NCBI GenBank assembly: GCA_003963305.1
Contig: RXJR01000001.1
Coordinates: 248,001 to 312,000 of the forward strand
Reading direction: 5' to 3'
DNA: 64,000 nucleotides
Source of the DNA: Candidatus Melainabacteria bacterium
Lineage (GTDB): Bacteria > Cyanobacteriota > Vampirovibrionia > Obscuribacterales > Obscuribacteraceae
Under the pieces are notes generated by a model. The model saw nothing but the letters and a program-made list of their open reading frames with translations. It was not told where the DNA came from and did no database searches. Position 1 is the stretch's first letter; every line of letters starts with the position of its first letter. Positions 55,182 through 63,802 of this stretch are shown here, piece after piece. The translations under genes were made by a program, and so were the position numbers.

Positions 55182-58007
55182 TTAAGCGTAGGCTGTGGGT
55201 GGAGGGGTCTGGTCATTGTTCCCCTGTGGAGGAGGGGTATCGATCGGCGGACTACTGCTAGTTCTTCCGCCTGAGTTCGAGTTGCCCGTGTTGCTGGCTG
55301 CCGCCAACGTCGCCACCTGTATCGAAGAATCGCCAGAGCCACCACCACTAGTGCCACCACCAGTGCCGCCGCTCTGTTCTTGCAAGCCGCCTGCGTCTTG
55401 CGCACCGCTTATCGGTGGGCTAGACATAGCAACCATATTGGCGGAGCCACCGCCATCGTTTCCGCCTCCAGTGTTACCATCGCTGGTAAGAGGTGCTTCT
55501 ACGCCGAGGCTCGCCATCGTGCTCTGTGCTTCAGGCATGGCGTTCTGTACGTCGCCAGTCGAAGCATTAGTATTCACTGCCATGGTCGCACCGTTGGAAG
55601 GTGTAAGAGGAGTCGACTCGGCCATGGGTGTGACCGGAATCGTCGGGTTTTCACTTTGTGCAAGTGCAAGATTTGCATTGTTGCCGGCCGCTGACTCGCT
55701 TGTCGGCGGCTGACTTGTTGTAGGTTGACTTTCCGTACTGACTGGCGCATTCGCAGCCGGAGCAGCGGCAGCGAAGTTGGCGCTTGGCGGCGGCGTCACG
55801 TTTGCATTTGCCATATTGGCATTGCCGGTGCCCGGACTGGTGCCGCCCGAGTTAGTCATACCGGCCATAGAGCCGGTGCCCTGATACAAGCCGGAACCAG
55901 TACCGCTCGGACCGTTAGAAGCAATGGCAAATTGTTGGGCCACTTGCTGCATCGGTTGCAGAGCCTGATTAATCTGACCCTGCATCGCCTGCACTTGTTG
56001 AGCAGGCATGCCACCGGCTTGAGCGGCGGAGCCCATGGCGCCAGACGCTCCCTTCATCATCTGTTGACCGGCAGCGTTAGCGGTCTCAAATGCTGCGGCA
56101 GGGTCGAAACTCCATGGATTGAATGGAACCCACATCATCAAACCGAGCAAGCAGGTAAACACGGCCACTTCCCATTGCAGGTTGCTGGCGCCACCCGAAT
56201 CCTGGATATAAAGGATGCGCTGAGTCATGATCGCCAGCAGAACCATCCAGTAGAATCGCCAGAGCGACACGACGATGACGGCGTTAACCCAGTTGGAAAA
56301 AACGTCTGTGAACAACTTCTGCGATGACTGCGCTTGAATGCGAGGCCAGGCGAAGAAAGCTGCGGCTAACGGTCCAAGCAGATAGAGATAGCATACGAAG
56401 ACGAGCTGATACGCCCCCAACACTATGACTGCCGACGAGAAGAGATACGTAGCCATATTGAACGCCGCTTCCATTGCGGAACTCAACCATGACTGGTTCT
56501 CGTAGATTGTTTGCTGCTCCGGAGTATCGCTACCCAGACCCTCCCCTGATGCACCAAGGAAACTGGCGAGAGAGTTGAACCCGCTCTGCAGAAAACCACC
56601 CACGATCGGTATGCTGCCGAGGAATCCGCTGATGCTGCCCAGGAAACCGCCGCCTTGAGCGGCGCCTCCGTTCTGCCCGTTGGCACCGTTATTTCTGGCA
56701 GCCCCCGTGGCATTGATAGTGTTGTTGTTCTTATCGATGGGAGTGTTGTAAGTGAGTTCTCTCGACCAGTCGAAGATCAGTTGCAAATCAACCCAGTCTT
56801 TGACGCTATAGGCCATCGAGTTGCCCACGTCAATCGAATAACTGACTATAAGCTGAGTAGCCGGAATCAAAAACACAGCGATTACAGATCGCAAAATGCC
56901 TTCAAATGGGCTCGATTGGTCTTCGGCATTGAGCCTGAAACCCTGGACGATCTGACTCTTAACCTGAGTCATAACTGCGCCCGGCAGCAAAAAGAGAATA
57001 GCAAGAGGCACGAAAACGAACTTGTACATCTGCTGAACCATCCAGACAGCCTGTGGCACTGTCTTGTACGGATTGTCAGCGGCAGTAGGCACACCCGACT
57101 GCTCGTTAGCGATGTTGATCAGGGCTCCGACAGGTGCACCACCGGCGCCACCAGCGCCGCCTCCGGCACCGTTACCGCCGCCGCCGTCAGCCTGCACGAT
57201 ACGCGCAGTGGCTTGTTTGAAAGCAGCTTCAGAAGAGCCGGCCAGAACGTTAGCCAGTGAAGCCGTTTGCAACTGACCCTGAATGGTAGAGGCCCAGTAG
57301 AAGCGTTCCGGGTCGAAAGCAAGCTCCAGCATACGCTGGTTATTTTCGCGATCGATCATCTGAAACTGAGTATCAGAGCAAGGCAATCCGAATGTAGTAA
57401 GACAATTTTGGAAAAGCTCGAGGTCGCGCATGGTCTTTGGTTGATCCATGGCTTCCAGTTTTGGCTGCTCATATTGTATGAGCGAATCGCCCTGACTCGC
57501 ATACTGCGGTTGGTGCAGCGGATCGGCGCCAGGCAGGTAGTGACCGGGCTGACCGAAAGGCTTGACCATGATGTCGTAAGCCAGTACTTTGACCGCATCT
57601 TTCTCTGTGGTCAACTTTGACTTTTTGATATTTGCTTCTGTGCCGCCTGCAGAATTGCCCGTGCCTGCTCCTGCCGTTGCGGCTCCTGTAGTCTGGTTGC
57701 GACCTGCCCCGGCTGTACGGCCGTTGCCATCGCCGGTATCACCATTGCTCTGACCGTTGAGAATCTTCTCGAGCGTGTCGCGATTCCAGGCTTCCTGCAT
57801 GAAAGGAAAACGCTTTCCATAGCTGACGCGAATGTTGTAGGCAGTGTTCGGATTGACGTCATCAATCTGCCCCTGGGCGTTAGTAACAAGGTCATTAGGA
57901 GCGGCAAAGCCTGCGGTCGCTGTTCCCATCATGAGAGCCACAGCCGGCAAAATCCCCCCGAGGGCTTTTTTGAAGTCCAGGCTCTTAGTAAGTGTGGGTG
58001 TGTTCAT
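55182..58007 (-). CDS. VirB6-like polytopic protein, paralogue of the downstream giant
   Basis: A 941-residue protein with a signal sequence ('AVALMMGTATAGFAAPND'), then the block shared with the next gene: 'SDTQFQMIDRENNQRMLEL' and 'FDPERFYWASTIQGQLQTA'. Membrane helices include 'FVPLAILFLLPGAVMTQVK', 'GILRSVIAVFLIPATQLIV' and 'MEVAVFTCLLGLMMWVPFN'-like segments, as in VirB6/TrbL. The last ~270 residues are Ala/Gly/Pro/Ser/Thr-rich and disordered. The two paralogues lie 37 bases apart. A duplicated, diverged channel subunit is the simplest reading. Confidence 0.7.
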   Translation of the reverse strand: MNTPTLTKSLDFKKALGGILPAVALMMGTATAGFAAPNDLVTNAQGQIDDVNPNTAYNIRVSYGKRFPFMQEAWNRDTLEKILNGQSNGDTGDGNGRTAGAGRNQTTGAATAGAGTGNSAGGTEANIKKSKLTTEKDAVKVLAYDIMVKPFGQPGHYLPGADPLHQPQYASQGDSLIQYEQPKLEAMDQPKTMRDLELFQNCLTTFGLPCSDTQFQMIDRENNQRMLELAFDPERFYWASTIQGQLQTASLANVLAGSSEAAFKQATARIVQADGGGGNGAGGGAGGAGGAPVGALINIANEQSGVPTAADNPYKTVPQAVWMVQQMYKFVFVPLAILFLLPGAVMTQVKSQIVQGFRLNAEDQSSPFEGILRSVIAVFLIPATQLIVSYSIDVGNSMAYSVKDWVDLQLIFDWSRELTYNTPIDKNNNTINATGAARNNGANGQNGGAAQGGGFLGSISGFLGSIPIVGGFLQSGFNSLASFLGASGEGLGSDTPEQQTIYENQSWLSSAMEAAFNMATYLFSSAVIVLGAYQLVFVCYLYLLGPLAAAFFAWPRIQAQSSQKLFTDVFSNWVNAVIVVSLWRFYWMVLLAIMTQRILYIQDSGGASNLQWEVAVFTCLLGLMMWVPFNPWSFDPAAAFETANAAGQQMMKGASGAMGSAAQAGGMPAQQVQAMQGQINQALQPMQQVAQQFAIASNGPSGTGSGLYQGTGSMAGMTNSGGTSPGTGNANMANANVTPPPSANFAAAAPAANAPVSTESQPTTSQPPTSESAAGNNANLALAQSENPTIPVTPMAESTPLTPSNGATMAVNTNASTGDVQNAMPEAQSTMASLGVEAPLTSDGNTGGGNDGGGSANMVAMSSPPISGAQDAGGLQEQSGGTGGGTSGGGSGDSSIQVATLAAASNTGNSNSGGRTSSSPPIDTPPPQGNNDQTPPPTAYA

Positions 58008-58043
58008 TATATTTCTACCTGAAATGGGTATGCATCGCGCTTT

Positions 58044-59921
58044 TTACTGTTTTCGACTCATTTGTATCGTCTTGCCGCCCTCTGAGAGACTGACTGCCAA
58101 TCTATCGTTCCAGGGGCGTCCAAAAATCGTGATCGTTCCTTTCACTTCAGAATTAGGCTGCACCATTGTCTGGTCGAAGTCAGCTCTTACGGCTGCTTCT
58201 GAAAGTTTGTGGTTGCCTTCAGAGATGGAGATCACATCGGGGCTAAAGCTGAAGCTATTAGCACTGCCGTTTCTAATGCTCACGGTCAAAATCGACTTAC
58301 GAGCAGTGACGTTAACGTTTTTGAGTTCGAAGCTAATTCCGTTTGGAGCCAGGGGCACGGGCTCACTAGAAGCGGTGCTTTCAGATGCTTCAGGAGCGGG
58401 AGACAGGTCGGCTGTCTTCTCTCTTGAGGCACTGGAGTCTTTCTTTCCTTTTTTCTTTGTCTCTTTCTCCTTTTTTGTGTCAGCCGGTGCAGAAGCCACT
58501 TTGGTTTCCGTCAGCGCTGGTGAGGCTTTCTTCTTTTCGTTGCCGCCGCCACCACCGAAGTGGAACAAGCCGAACATGCCGCCACCTGAATTTCCAGATT
58601 TGGAATCTGAAGAATCACCACCTGATGATGCCAGGGCATCATTGGTAGGCGTCACGCCCGAGACCTTGCTGATAATGAACTTGGCGGCTTGCGGTCCTGC
58701 AATCATCGACAACTCAGTTTGGGCAGACTTCATATCGTCTTTGGCCGAGTCAACATCAGATTGAGCCTGAGATTGATCGGCTGCGGCGCGCTGTCGCTCT
58801 GAGTCAGAGCTGGCCACTTCCGCTTCTTGTTTCCTGGCAGCTACGGTCTGTTGGGCAAGGGCATATTTGTTGTAGCTGTAAAGATAACGATAGTAAGCTT
58901 GAACAAGGTCTGATTGTACTTTTCGAACAGGTTGCAGAATGCGTTTGTCGAGCGAGTTATTTTTGAAAACTGCATCGACCTGTCTTTGCGAAATCGAGAA
59001 GCTGCCTCTCGTCGCTTCGCCGGGCAGACCGATGTCTACCTGACCGAGCTGCGAGGCGAATTTCTCGTCTTTCATCAAAAGTGACATGGCGTTGCTCTTC
59101 AGAACACCGTTCCATAGAGCTTTCAAATCATCACGCTGCTTGTATGCGGAGCGAGCCTCCATACCAGTCGGAGTTATGGGCACGAAGTTGGCGCGCCTCT
59201 TCTCCTGGACGCTACCGCCCTCATCATCATCGGCAGACGAACGAGGTCCTGTGGCAAATGGACTGCCTGAAGGTCTGGCCAGCGCCACCTGAGGAGCGGG
59301 CGGAACCATGGCCTGCATGTTTTGCATCGGGTAAGGAATCGCATATGGATTCATATATGGATTCGCATACATAGCAGCTGGGTCCATCGGCATGCCGGCC
59401 GGCATTCCGATATTTGCTTGCGTCGACAATGTCACTGCCGGTGGTGGCGGCACGAGCCCACCGCCGACACCGCCTCCTGGCGGTGGTCCTGGAACACTGG
59501 TGCCTCCATAGGTCATGGCAGAAGGCGCACTGCTTGAAGATCCGCCGGTCGGCACAGGTATAGGAGAAGCACCTGACTGATTGGCGGGAGTAAATATAGG
59601 ACCGTTCGAGTTGGCGACTTCTTCAGCTGGTGGCGCGATTGGATCCATCGACACCTTGGGCAACACTCTGCCCATGCCGTCTGCACTGACCTGATTGTCA
59701 GCTCTCTGAGCGGCAGCCTCGAGGGCCTTCTGTTTTTCGAGTCGCGCTTGCTCTTCCAGTCGCATGCGTTCAACCACAGCCGGGTCGGTTTTCGGTCTCA
59801 AGCTGCCGAGAATACCAGCTCCTGGTTGCGAAACAGTTGCAGCCGAATTTCCTCCTCCGCCCTGCTGCGCACAGCCGGCCAGAAAAATTGATGAAATCAG
59901 CAGTAACTCTTTTAAGCGCAA
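58044..59921 (-). CDS. Pro/Gly-rich lipoprotein of the T4SS-like operon
   Basis: The N-terminus 'LLLISSIFLAGCAQQ' has a lipobox with likely lipidated Cys17. A Pro/Gly-rich region (about 110-235) includes 'MNPYAIPYPMQNMQAM' repeats. A charged helical region follows ('LAQQTVAARKQEAEVASSD', coiled-coil-like), then a Lys/Gly stretch, and the C-terminal ~95 residues form a beta-sandwich-like domain ('ISFELKNVNVTARKSILTV', 'VKGTITIFGRPWNDRL'). It may act as the outer-membrane-side lipoprotein of the machine, a role VirB7/VirB9 fill elsewhere, but the sequence shows no clear homology. The start is a TTG with AAAGG six bases upstream. Confidence 0.55.
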   Translation of the reverse strand: MRLKELLLISSIFLAGCAQQGGGGNSAATVSQPGAGILGSLRPKTDPAVVERMRLEEQARLEKQKALEAAAQRADNQVSADGMGRVLPKVSMDPIAPPAEEVANSNGPIFTPANQSGASPIPVPTGGSSSSAPSAMTYGGTSVPGPPPGGGVGGGLVPPPPAVTLSTQANIGMPAGMPMDPAAMYANPYMNPYAIPYPMQNMQAMVPPAPQVALARPSGSPFATGPRSSADDDEGGSVQEKRRANFVPITPTGMEARSAYKQRDDLKALWNGVLKSNAMSLLMKDEKFASQLGQVDIGLPGEATRGSFSISQRQVDAVFKNNSLDKRILQPVRKVQSDLVQAYYRYLYSYNKYALAQQTVAARKQEAEVASSDSERQRAAADQSQAQSDVDSAKDDMKSAQTELSMIAGPQAAKFIISKVSGVTPTNDALASSGGDSSDSKSGNSGGGMFGLFHFGGGGGNEKKKASPALTETKVASAPADTKKEKETKKKGKKDSSASREKTADLSPAPEASESTASSEPVPLAPNGISFELKNVNVTARKSILTVSIRNGSANSFSFSPDVISISEGNHKLSEAAVRADFDQTMVQPNSEVKGTITIFGRPWNDRLAVSLSEGGKTIQMSRKQ

Positions 59922-59939
59922 GCGAACCTTTCCCTCACA

Positions 59940-60617
59940 TTATTTCCGCAGAAGCGAACCGCGAACCATTGACTCCGTTCGACTGGCACTGCCACCGTAT
60001 CCGGCACCAGAACCGTTTCCGTATCCGCCGCTGTAAGTAGCAGCAGCCGGGCCGTTGTAATTTCCGTTAGACCTGCCGGTCGAAGGCGCCATGCCATGTG
60101 GAGCACCGGCACCGGCTCCTGACGCTTTGTTCTGATTGAGCATTTTGCCGTTCAAGCCGTTGGTGCTGAAACCAGATGGCAGCATACCTTTCGGCCCCAT
60201 ACCGCGAGCCGGAATGTTAGTGCCGCCGAATCCAGACTTCGGCAGAGCCCCCATCGGCTCACTCGGAGTTCTGTATCCCTGGTTGCCGCCCAGAGGCATG
60301 CCACCAGCCGGAATTGTGCTTCCGGGACCACCGGCTAGAGCTCCGGCTCCGTTGCCACCATATCCACCACCAGAACCAACCGGTCCTGGAGGCAGCTGGA
60401 TCTGTTGAGGCATCACAGGTGCTTCACGGAAGTCGCGAATAATCGGTCTGTCGTCGATGATTTGAATTTCTCTGGGAGCCACATGCCAGGTCGATTTTTC
60501 AGTTGCATTCTTTGACACTGTGCCCTGCGCCCAGGCCGGAGCAACCGCACTCAAAGCGCCAACGCAGCTGAAACTCAGCACCGCTAGACTGTAAATTTTG
60601 AATCTGGAAACTGTCAT
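59940..60617 (-). CDS. Gly/Pro-rich secreted protein (a)
   Basis: A signal peptide (about residues 1-31, ending 'APAWAQ') precedes a ~195-residue Gly/Pro/Asn-rich mature part with 'GGGYGGNGAGALAGG' and 'GYGNGSGAGYGGSASR' segments. A short 'IQIIDDRPIIRDFREAPVM' near the start is the only ordered-looking part. AAGGAG seven bases before the ATG at 60617 decides the start. It may be an exported substrate or a surface fibre component of the machine encoded downstream. No family recognised. Confidence 0.55.
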   Translation of the reverse strand: MTVSRFKIYSLAVLSFSCVGALSAVAPAWAQGTVSKNATEKSTWHVAPREIQIIDDRPIIRDFREAPVMPQQIQLPPGPVGSGGGYGGNGAGALAGGPGSTIPAGGMPLGGNQGYRTPSEPMGALPKSGFGGTNIPARGMGPKGMLPSGFSTNGLNGKMLNQNKASGAGAGAPHGMAPSTGRSNGNYNGPAAATYSGGYGNGSGAGYGGSASRTESMVRGSLLRK

Positions 60618-60655
60618 ACTAAACTCCTTGCCTTTGCCCATGCGCCATTTGCCAT

Positions 60656-61534
60656 TTAAAAATTGATACCGGCATAACTGCCGGCTGAATTTATCGGTCT
60701 GAGAATCGCCCGCTTGACGCTTCTACCTAACCTTTTACCCACTGTGTTGTTCTGACCTGGTCTCTGGTAGGCGAAATCGTCTTCCGGCAGTGAAAGATCT
60801 TGAGTGGTCGCCTGGTTTACAACAACCGGTTGCGGCGCTTCAGGAGCCGCATTCACATCTGCTTTAGGGTTGAGACGAGGCTCTTTACCCATCGCCCGGA
60901 GTTGTCGCTCTGCGTCTGTGGGAGCGGCTCCGCCCATGCCTGGAGCACCGCCGGAAGAGTAATAATCGGAGTTCGGTGGAGCTGGGGTGTTGGCTTTGTA
61001 ATAGCCATGACTGGCGCTCTGACCAAAGCTGCCCGGGTCGTAGTGATTGTAGTGCTGGTGGCTTCCTTGATATGAAGGAGCCGATCCGCCGCCGCCAGAC
61101 ATGCCTGGAGCTGATGCACCTCCATAAGATTGACCACCGCCACCGGCTCCTCGCCAGCCGCCGCCGCCAGTCGCTCCACCAGCCCAGCTGCTCTGAACAG
61201 GCAGGTCGAGCCGCTCAGGAAGCGGAGGAAAACCAGCTGGAGGAACAGGTTCGTCAGCTGCAATCGGGTCTAGAGAAACATCAGGCTTGAACGGGCGTGG
61301 TGTTGGTGTCCAGCCTACATAGCCGCCACCACCACCTGTCTGAACTGGAGCTGACATCTGAGGTGGAAGCGCATGTCGTGAAGCCTGAGCTTGTGAACCG
61401 TACTGATTATCGCCAGGTTGATGCACCCACTTGCCCATGTTCGTCGGGGGAAGTTGAGTGTATGCAGGGGGCATTACTGCTCCTGCCAAAAAGATTAGAG
61501 TTGCTGCCACGAGCGGCGCACGCTGTACTTTCAC
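60656..61534 (-). CDS. Gly/Pro/Tyr-rich secreted protein (b), first gene of the T4SS-like operon
   Basis: A signal peptide ('RAPLVAATLIFLAGAVM') is followed by Gly/Ser/Tyr-rich sequence ('GGGWRGAGGGGQSYGG', 'HYNHYDPGSFGQSASHGYY') and a basic C-terminus 'VGKRLGRSVKRAILRPI'. The GTG at 61534 has GGAGGG six bases upstream and is preferred over the GTG at 61573. It is the promoter-proximal gene, next to the candidate promoter at 61715-61742. Function unknown; an exported component or substrate is likely. Confidence 0.55.
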   Translation of the reverse strand: MKVQRAPLVAATLIFLAGAVMPPAYTQLPPTNMGKWVHQPGDNQYGSQAQASRHALPPQMSAPVQTGGGGGYVGWTPTPRPFKPDVSLDPIAADEPVPPAGFPPLPERLDLPVQSSWAGGATGGGGWRGAGGGGQSYGGASAPGMSGGGGSAPSYQGSHQHYNHYDPGSFGQSASHGYYKANTPAPPNSDYYSSGGAPGMGGAAPTDAERQLRAMGKEPRLNPKADVNAAPEAPQPVVVNQATTQDLSLPEDDFAYQRPGQNNTVGKRLGRSVKRAILRPINSAGSYAGINF

Positions 61535-61573
61535 AAATATCCCTCCAGAGGATACTTTGGGAGTCGCGAGCAC

Positions 61574-61625
61574 TAAGCCTCAATAAATGTCTAGTAAGTG
61601 GATAACGCCAAAGGTGCGAGGCTTA
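61574..61625. promoter_or_regulatory. 8-bp inverted repeat in the leader of the T4SS-like operon
   Basis: TAAGCCTC (61574-61581) and GAGGCTTA (61618-61625) are perfectly complementary over a 36-base centre. The pair lies just upstream of the first start codon and downstream of the candidate promoter, so it would fall in the 5' untranslated RNA. Confidence 0.35.
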
Positions 61626-61945
61626 TATGATCAAGATTCAGTCTAACAAGTTTTGGTAATTTTAATCTCCGAAAAATGGGCGTGCAATATCAATTCAGCT
61701 GGCGAAGTGACTAATTTTTAATGATTCTAAGCGCCTTGTCAATATGCATATAACGATTCTTAGCTTAATTTGTTGTGCAGAATACATTTCATCTTAAAGA
61801 GGCGCCTCAAAACGAGGCGCAGCAAAATTTTCCGTGCATAAAATTGCAAGATCAGTAGAATGAAGTTGTAAAGGATTTACTAATTGATAGACTGCGCGTC
61901 CTTTAGCCATCGCAGTCACGTCGTCTAAATAACCAGAAAGAACAA
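61626..61945. other. Divergent intergenic region
   Basis: The 411-base gap 61535-61945 between the T4SS-like operon and the TPR gene holds no convincing ORF. Besides the promoter and inverted repeat listed separately, it has a hairpin GCGCCTC-AAAAC-GAGGCGC (61802-61820) and GTAAA-gga-TTTAC near 61869-61881, upstream of the + strand gene. A + strand promoter could not be assigned. Confidence 0.5.
61715..61764 (-). promoter_or_regulatory. Candidate promoter and repeated site for the T4SS-like operon
   Basis: On the minus strand TTGACA (61737-61742) is followed after 16 bases by TAAAAA (61715-61720). A 10-base site GATTCT(A/T)AGC lies in the spacer (61723-61732) and again upstream (61755-61764), 32 bases apart. 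This arrangement fits a regulated sigma-70 promoter. The 5' leader would be about 170 bases. Confidence 0.45.
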
Positions 61946-63802
61946 ATGACTTTTTACCATAATGCCAAATTAGCTGTGGCGCTCTCGCTCGGGCTCGTCA
62001 TCATCTGTCAGAGTTACTGTGATGCTGCCGCCCGACGGGTTCGAGCCGGCACCGGAGGTGGTGGTGGCGGCGTCTCCCTAGTCACACCCAACCCGACTAA
62101 TCCGCTCGAGCACAACAACAGGGGCGTCGAGCTCGGCTCCAAAGGCATGTGGGACGGAGCAGTGCACGAGCACGAAGAGGCGTTGCGCGGTGATCCTTAC
62201 AATCTCACTTTTCGTCAAAATCTTTCTGCGGCTTACCAGCGCTACGGACAGTCACTTCTTGCGGCTCATAAATACGCAGAAGCGGCGCAAAAACTAAGAA
62301 CGTCAATATATGTAGACCCTGAAAACAGATCGTCTGACGAGCTCTTGAGTTCTGCGATCAAGGGCATGGGAAAAAATCCGGACGACGCAAATGTGCGCCA
62401 GCACCTGGCTGACGACTTCGACATCAACGGCGATTATGTGCAGGCCATTGCTGAGTATCGCCACTATGTGCGCATGAAAGACAGCGGCGCAGCCCACTTT
62501 GCCCTCGGACGCGTGCTGGTCAAACAGGGCAGCGCTGTACCTGCAAAATTAGTAGAAGGCTACATCGAGATGCGCACTGCGGTAACAAAACCGTGGGAGC
62601 CAGGCGAAAAGAATGAACTTTCAAAGTGTCACGCGCAACTTGGCGACGTCTTGAAGGAGCTTGCTTTCACCGCCCGTGATGACGGGCGCACACAAGTGGC
62701 ACTGAAACGAATGCTCAACGCCGGGCTGGAATACCGCCGGGCCGTAACGCTGAACCCGCTCAACTCGGACGCTATTCGTGGTCTGATCGAAGTGTCTCGC
62801 GAAGCTGTTCAAGTCAATCCTTCTTTCGACAACCATCTCATGCTCGGTGGCGCTTACCAGCTGGTGCCTGATTTTGAACACGCCAAGCGCGAATACATTG
62901 AGTGTTTCAAAATCGGCAAACAGAACCCGGCTCTCGCCCAGGCGCGCCGAAGCTTCCATCTGGCAGTGGTTTCAAGCAGTCAGGCGTCACCGACGATGGT
63001 AGCCGAAAGTATGCAGAAGATCGAAGACCAACTGCGCACGAACCCGGGAGATGCAGAGCTGCTCTACATTTACGGCAGAGGCAAAGAGACACTGGGTGAT
63101 TTTAACGGAGCCATAGCTGCATATCAGAGAGCGGCACAGATAAATCCAAACGTGCATCCACAGCTGCAACCGCGACTGACGGCATTGATGGGCGGTGGAC
63201 CGTCGAAAGGAGGCACAGCCATCGCCGGTGGAGCACCTGGCGCTCAAAAAGGTGCCGGCGGTGCACCAGGCAATGCCGGCGCACCAGGCGTTCCTGGCGC
63301 AAACGGAGTTGCAGGCGCTCCGGCAACTCCAGCCACCCCACCCAAGCCTGCGGTCAATTACTCCGAGGGCGAAAGCAAGTTAGCAGCTAATGACACCGAC
63401 GGCGCCATCAAATTCTTCGAAGGAATCATCGACAAGACTCCAACAGATGGGCATGCCTGGCTGCTTCTGGGATTATCTCAACAAAAGAAAGGTGATCTCG
63501 ACTCGGCTTCGGTTAGTTTCCGTCAGGCCTCTTACTCGAAAGAACCCGGTGCTCAAGCCGCTCTAGACCAGGTCAACCGCAGCAGAACGGAACCGGCGTT
63601 GAAAGAATACAGCACACAGTTAGCCGCCAAAAATTACGTCGCCGCTGCGTCTGCGCTCAGGGATGCTATCGATGTCGCCCCTAACAGTGCAGACCTTCAT
63701 CGCAAACTGGCGGACCTGCTGAAGCTGCAAGGCGACACAAAAGAGGCAGACAAGGAAACGGCAAAAGCTGATGCAATTGAAAAAGGAGGCAAGGCACCCT
63801 AG
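61946..63802 (+). CDS. Secreted TPR protein with collagen-like linker
   Basis: An N-terminal signal sequence ('LAVALSLGLVIICQSYCDA') precedes TPRs from about 55 ('NNRGVELGSKGMWDGAVHE', 'LAAAYQRYG'-like and later 'IYGRGKETLGDFNGAIAAYQ'). Near 425-465 there is a Gly-x-y linker ('GAPGNAGAPGVPGANG'), followed by another TPR block ('LLLGLSQQKKGDLDSASVS', 'LRDAIDVAPNSADLHRKLA'). It may be a periplasmic scaffold for the adjoining operon; no direct evidence. It is followed by another secreted TPR-like gene without a gap. Confidence 0.7.
   Translation: MTFYHNAKLAVALSLGLVIICQSYCDAAARRVRAGTGGGGGGVSLVTPNPTNPLEHNNRGVELGSKGMWDGAVHEHEEALRGDPYNLTFRQNLSAAYQRYGQSLLAAHKYAEAAQKLRTSIYVDPENRSSDELLSSAIKGMGKNPDDANVRQHLADDFDINGDYVQAIAEYRHYVRMKDSGAAHFALGRVLVKQGSAVPAKLVEGYIEMRTAVTKPWEPGEKNELSKCHAQLGDVLKELAFTARDDGRTQVALKRMLNAGLEYRRAVTLNPLNSDAIRGLIEVSREAVQVNPSFDNHLMLGGAYQLVPDFEHAKREYIECFKIGKQNPALAQARRSFHLAVVSSSQASPTMVAESMQKIEDQLRTNPGDAELLYIYGRGKETLGDFNGAIAAYQRAAQINPNVHPQLQPRLTALMGGGPSKGGTAIAGGAPGAQKGAGGAPGNAGAPGVPGANGVAGAPATPATPPKPAVNYSEGESKLAANDTDGAIKFFEGIIDKTPTDGHAWLLLGLSQQKKGDLDSASVSFRQASYSKEPGAQAALDQVNRSRTEPALKEYSTQLAAKNYVAAASALRDAIDVAPNSADLHRKLADLLKLQGDTKEADKETAKADAIEKGGKAP

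Noticed and set aside
45087-61534. Integrated conjugative plasmid or prophage
   Set aside because: No integrase, relaxase, att repeats, tRNA target or phage gene was seen around the secretion operon.
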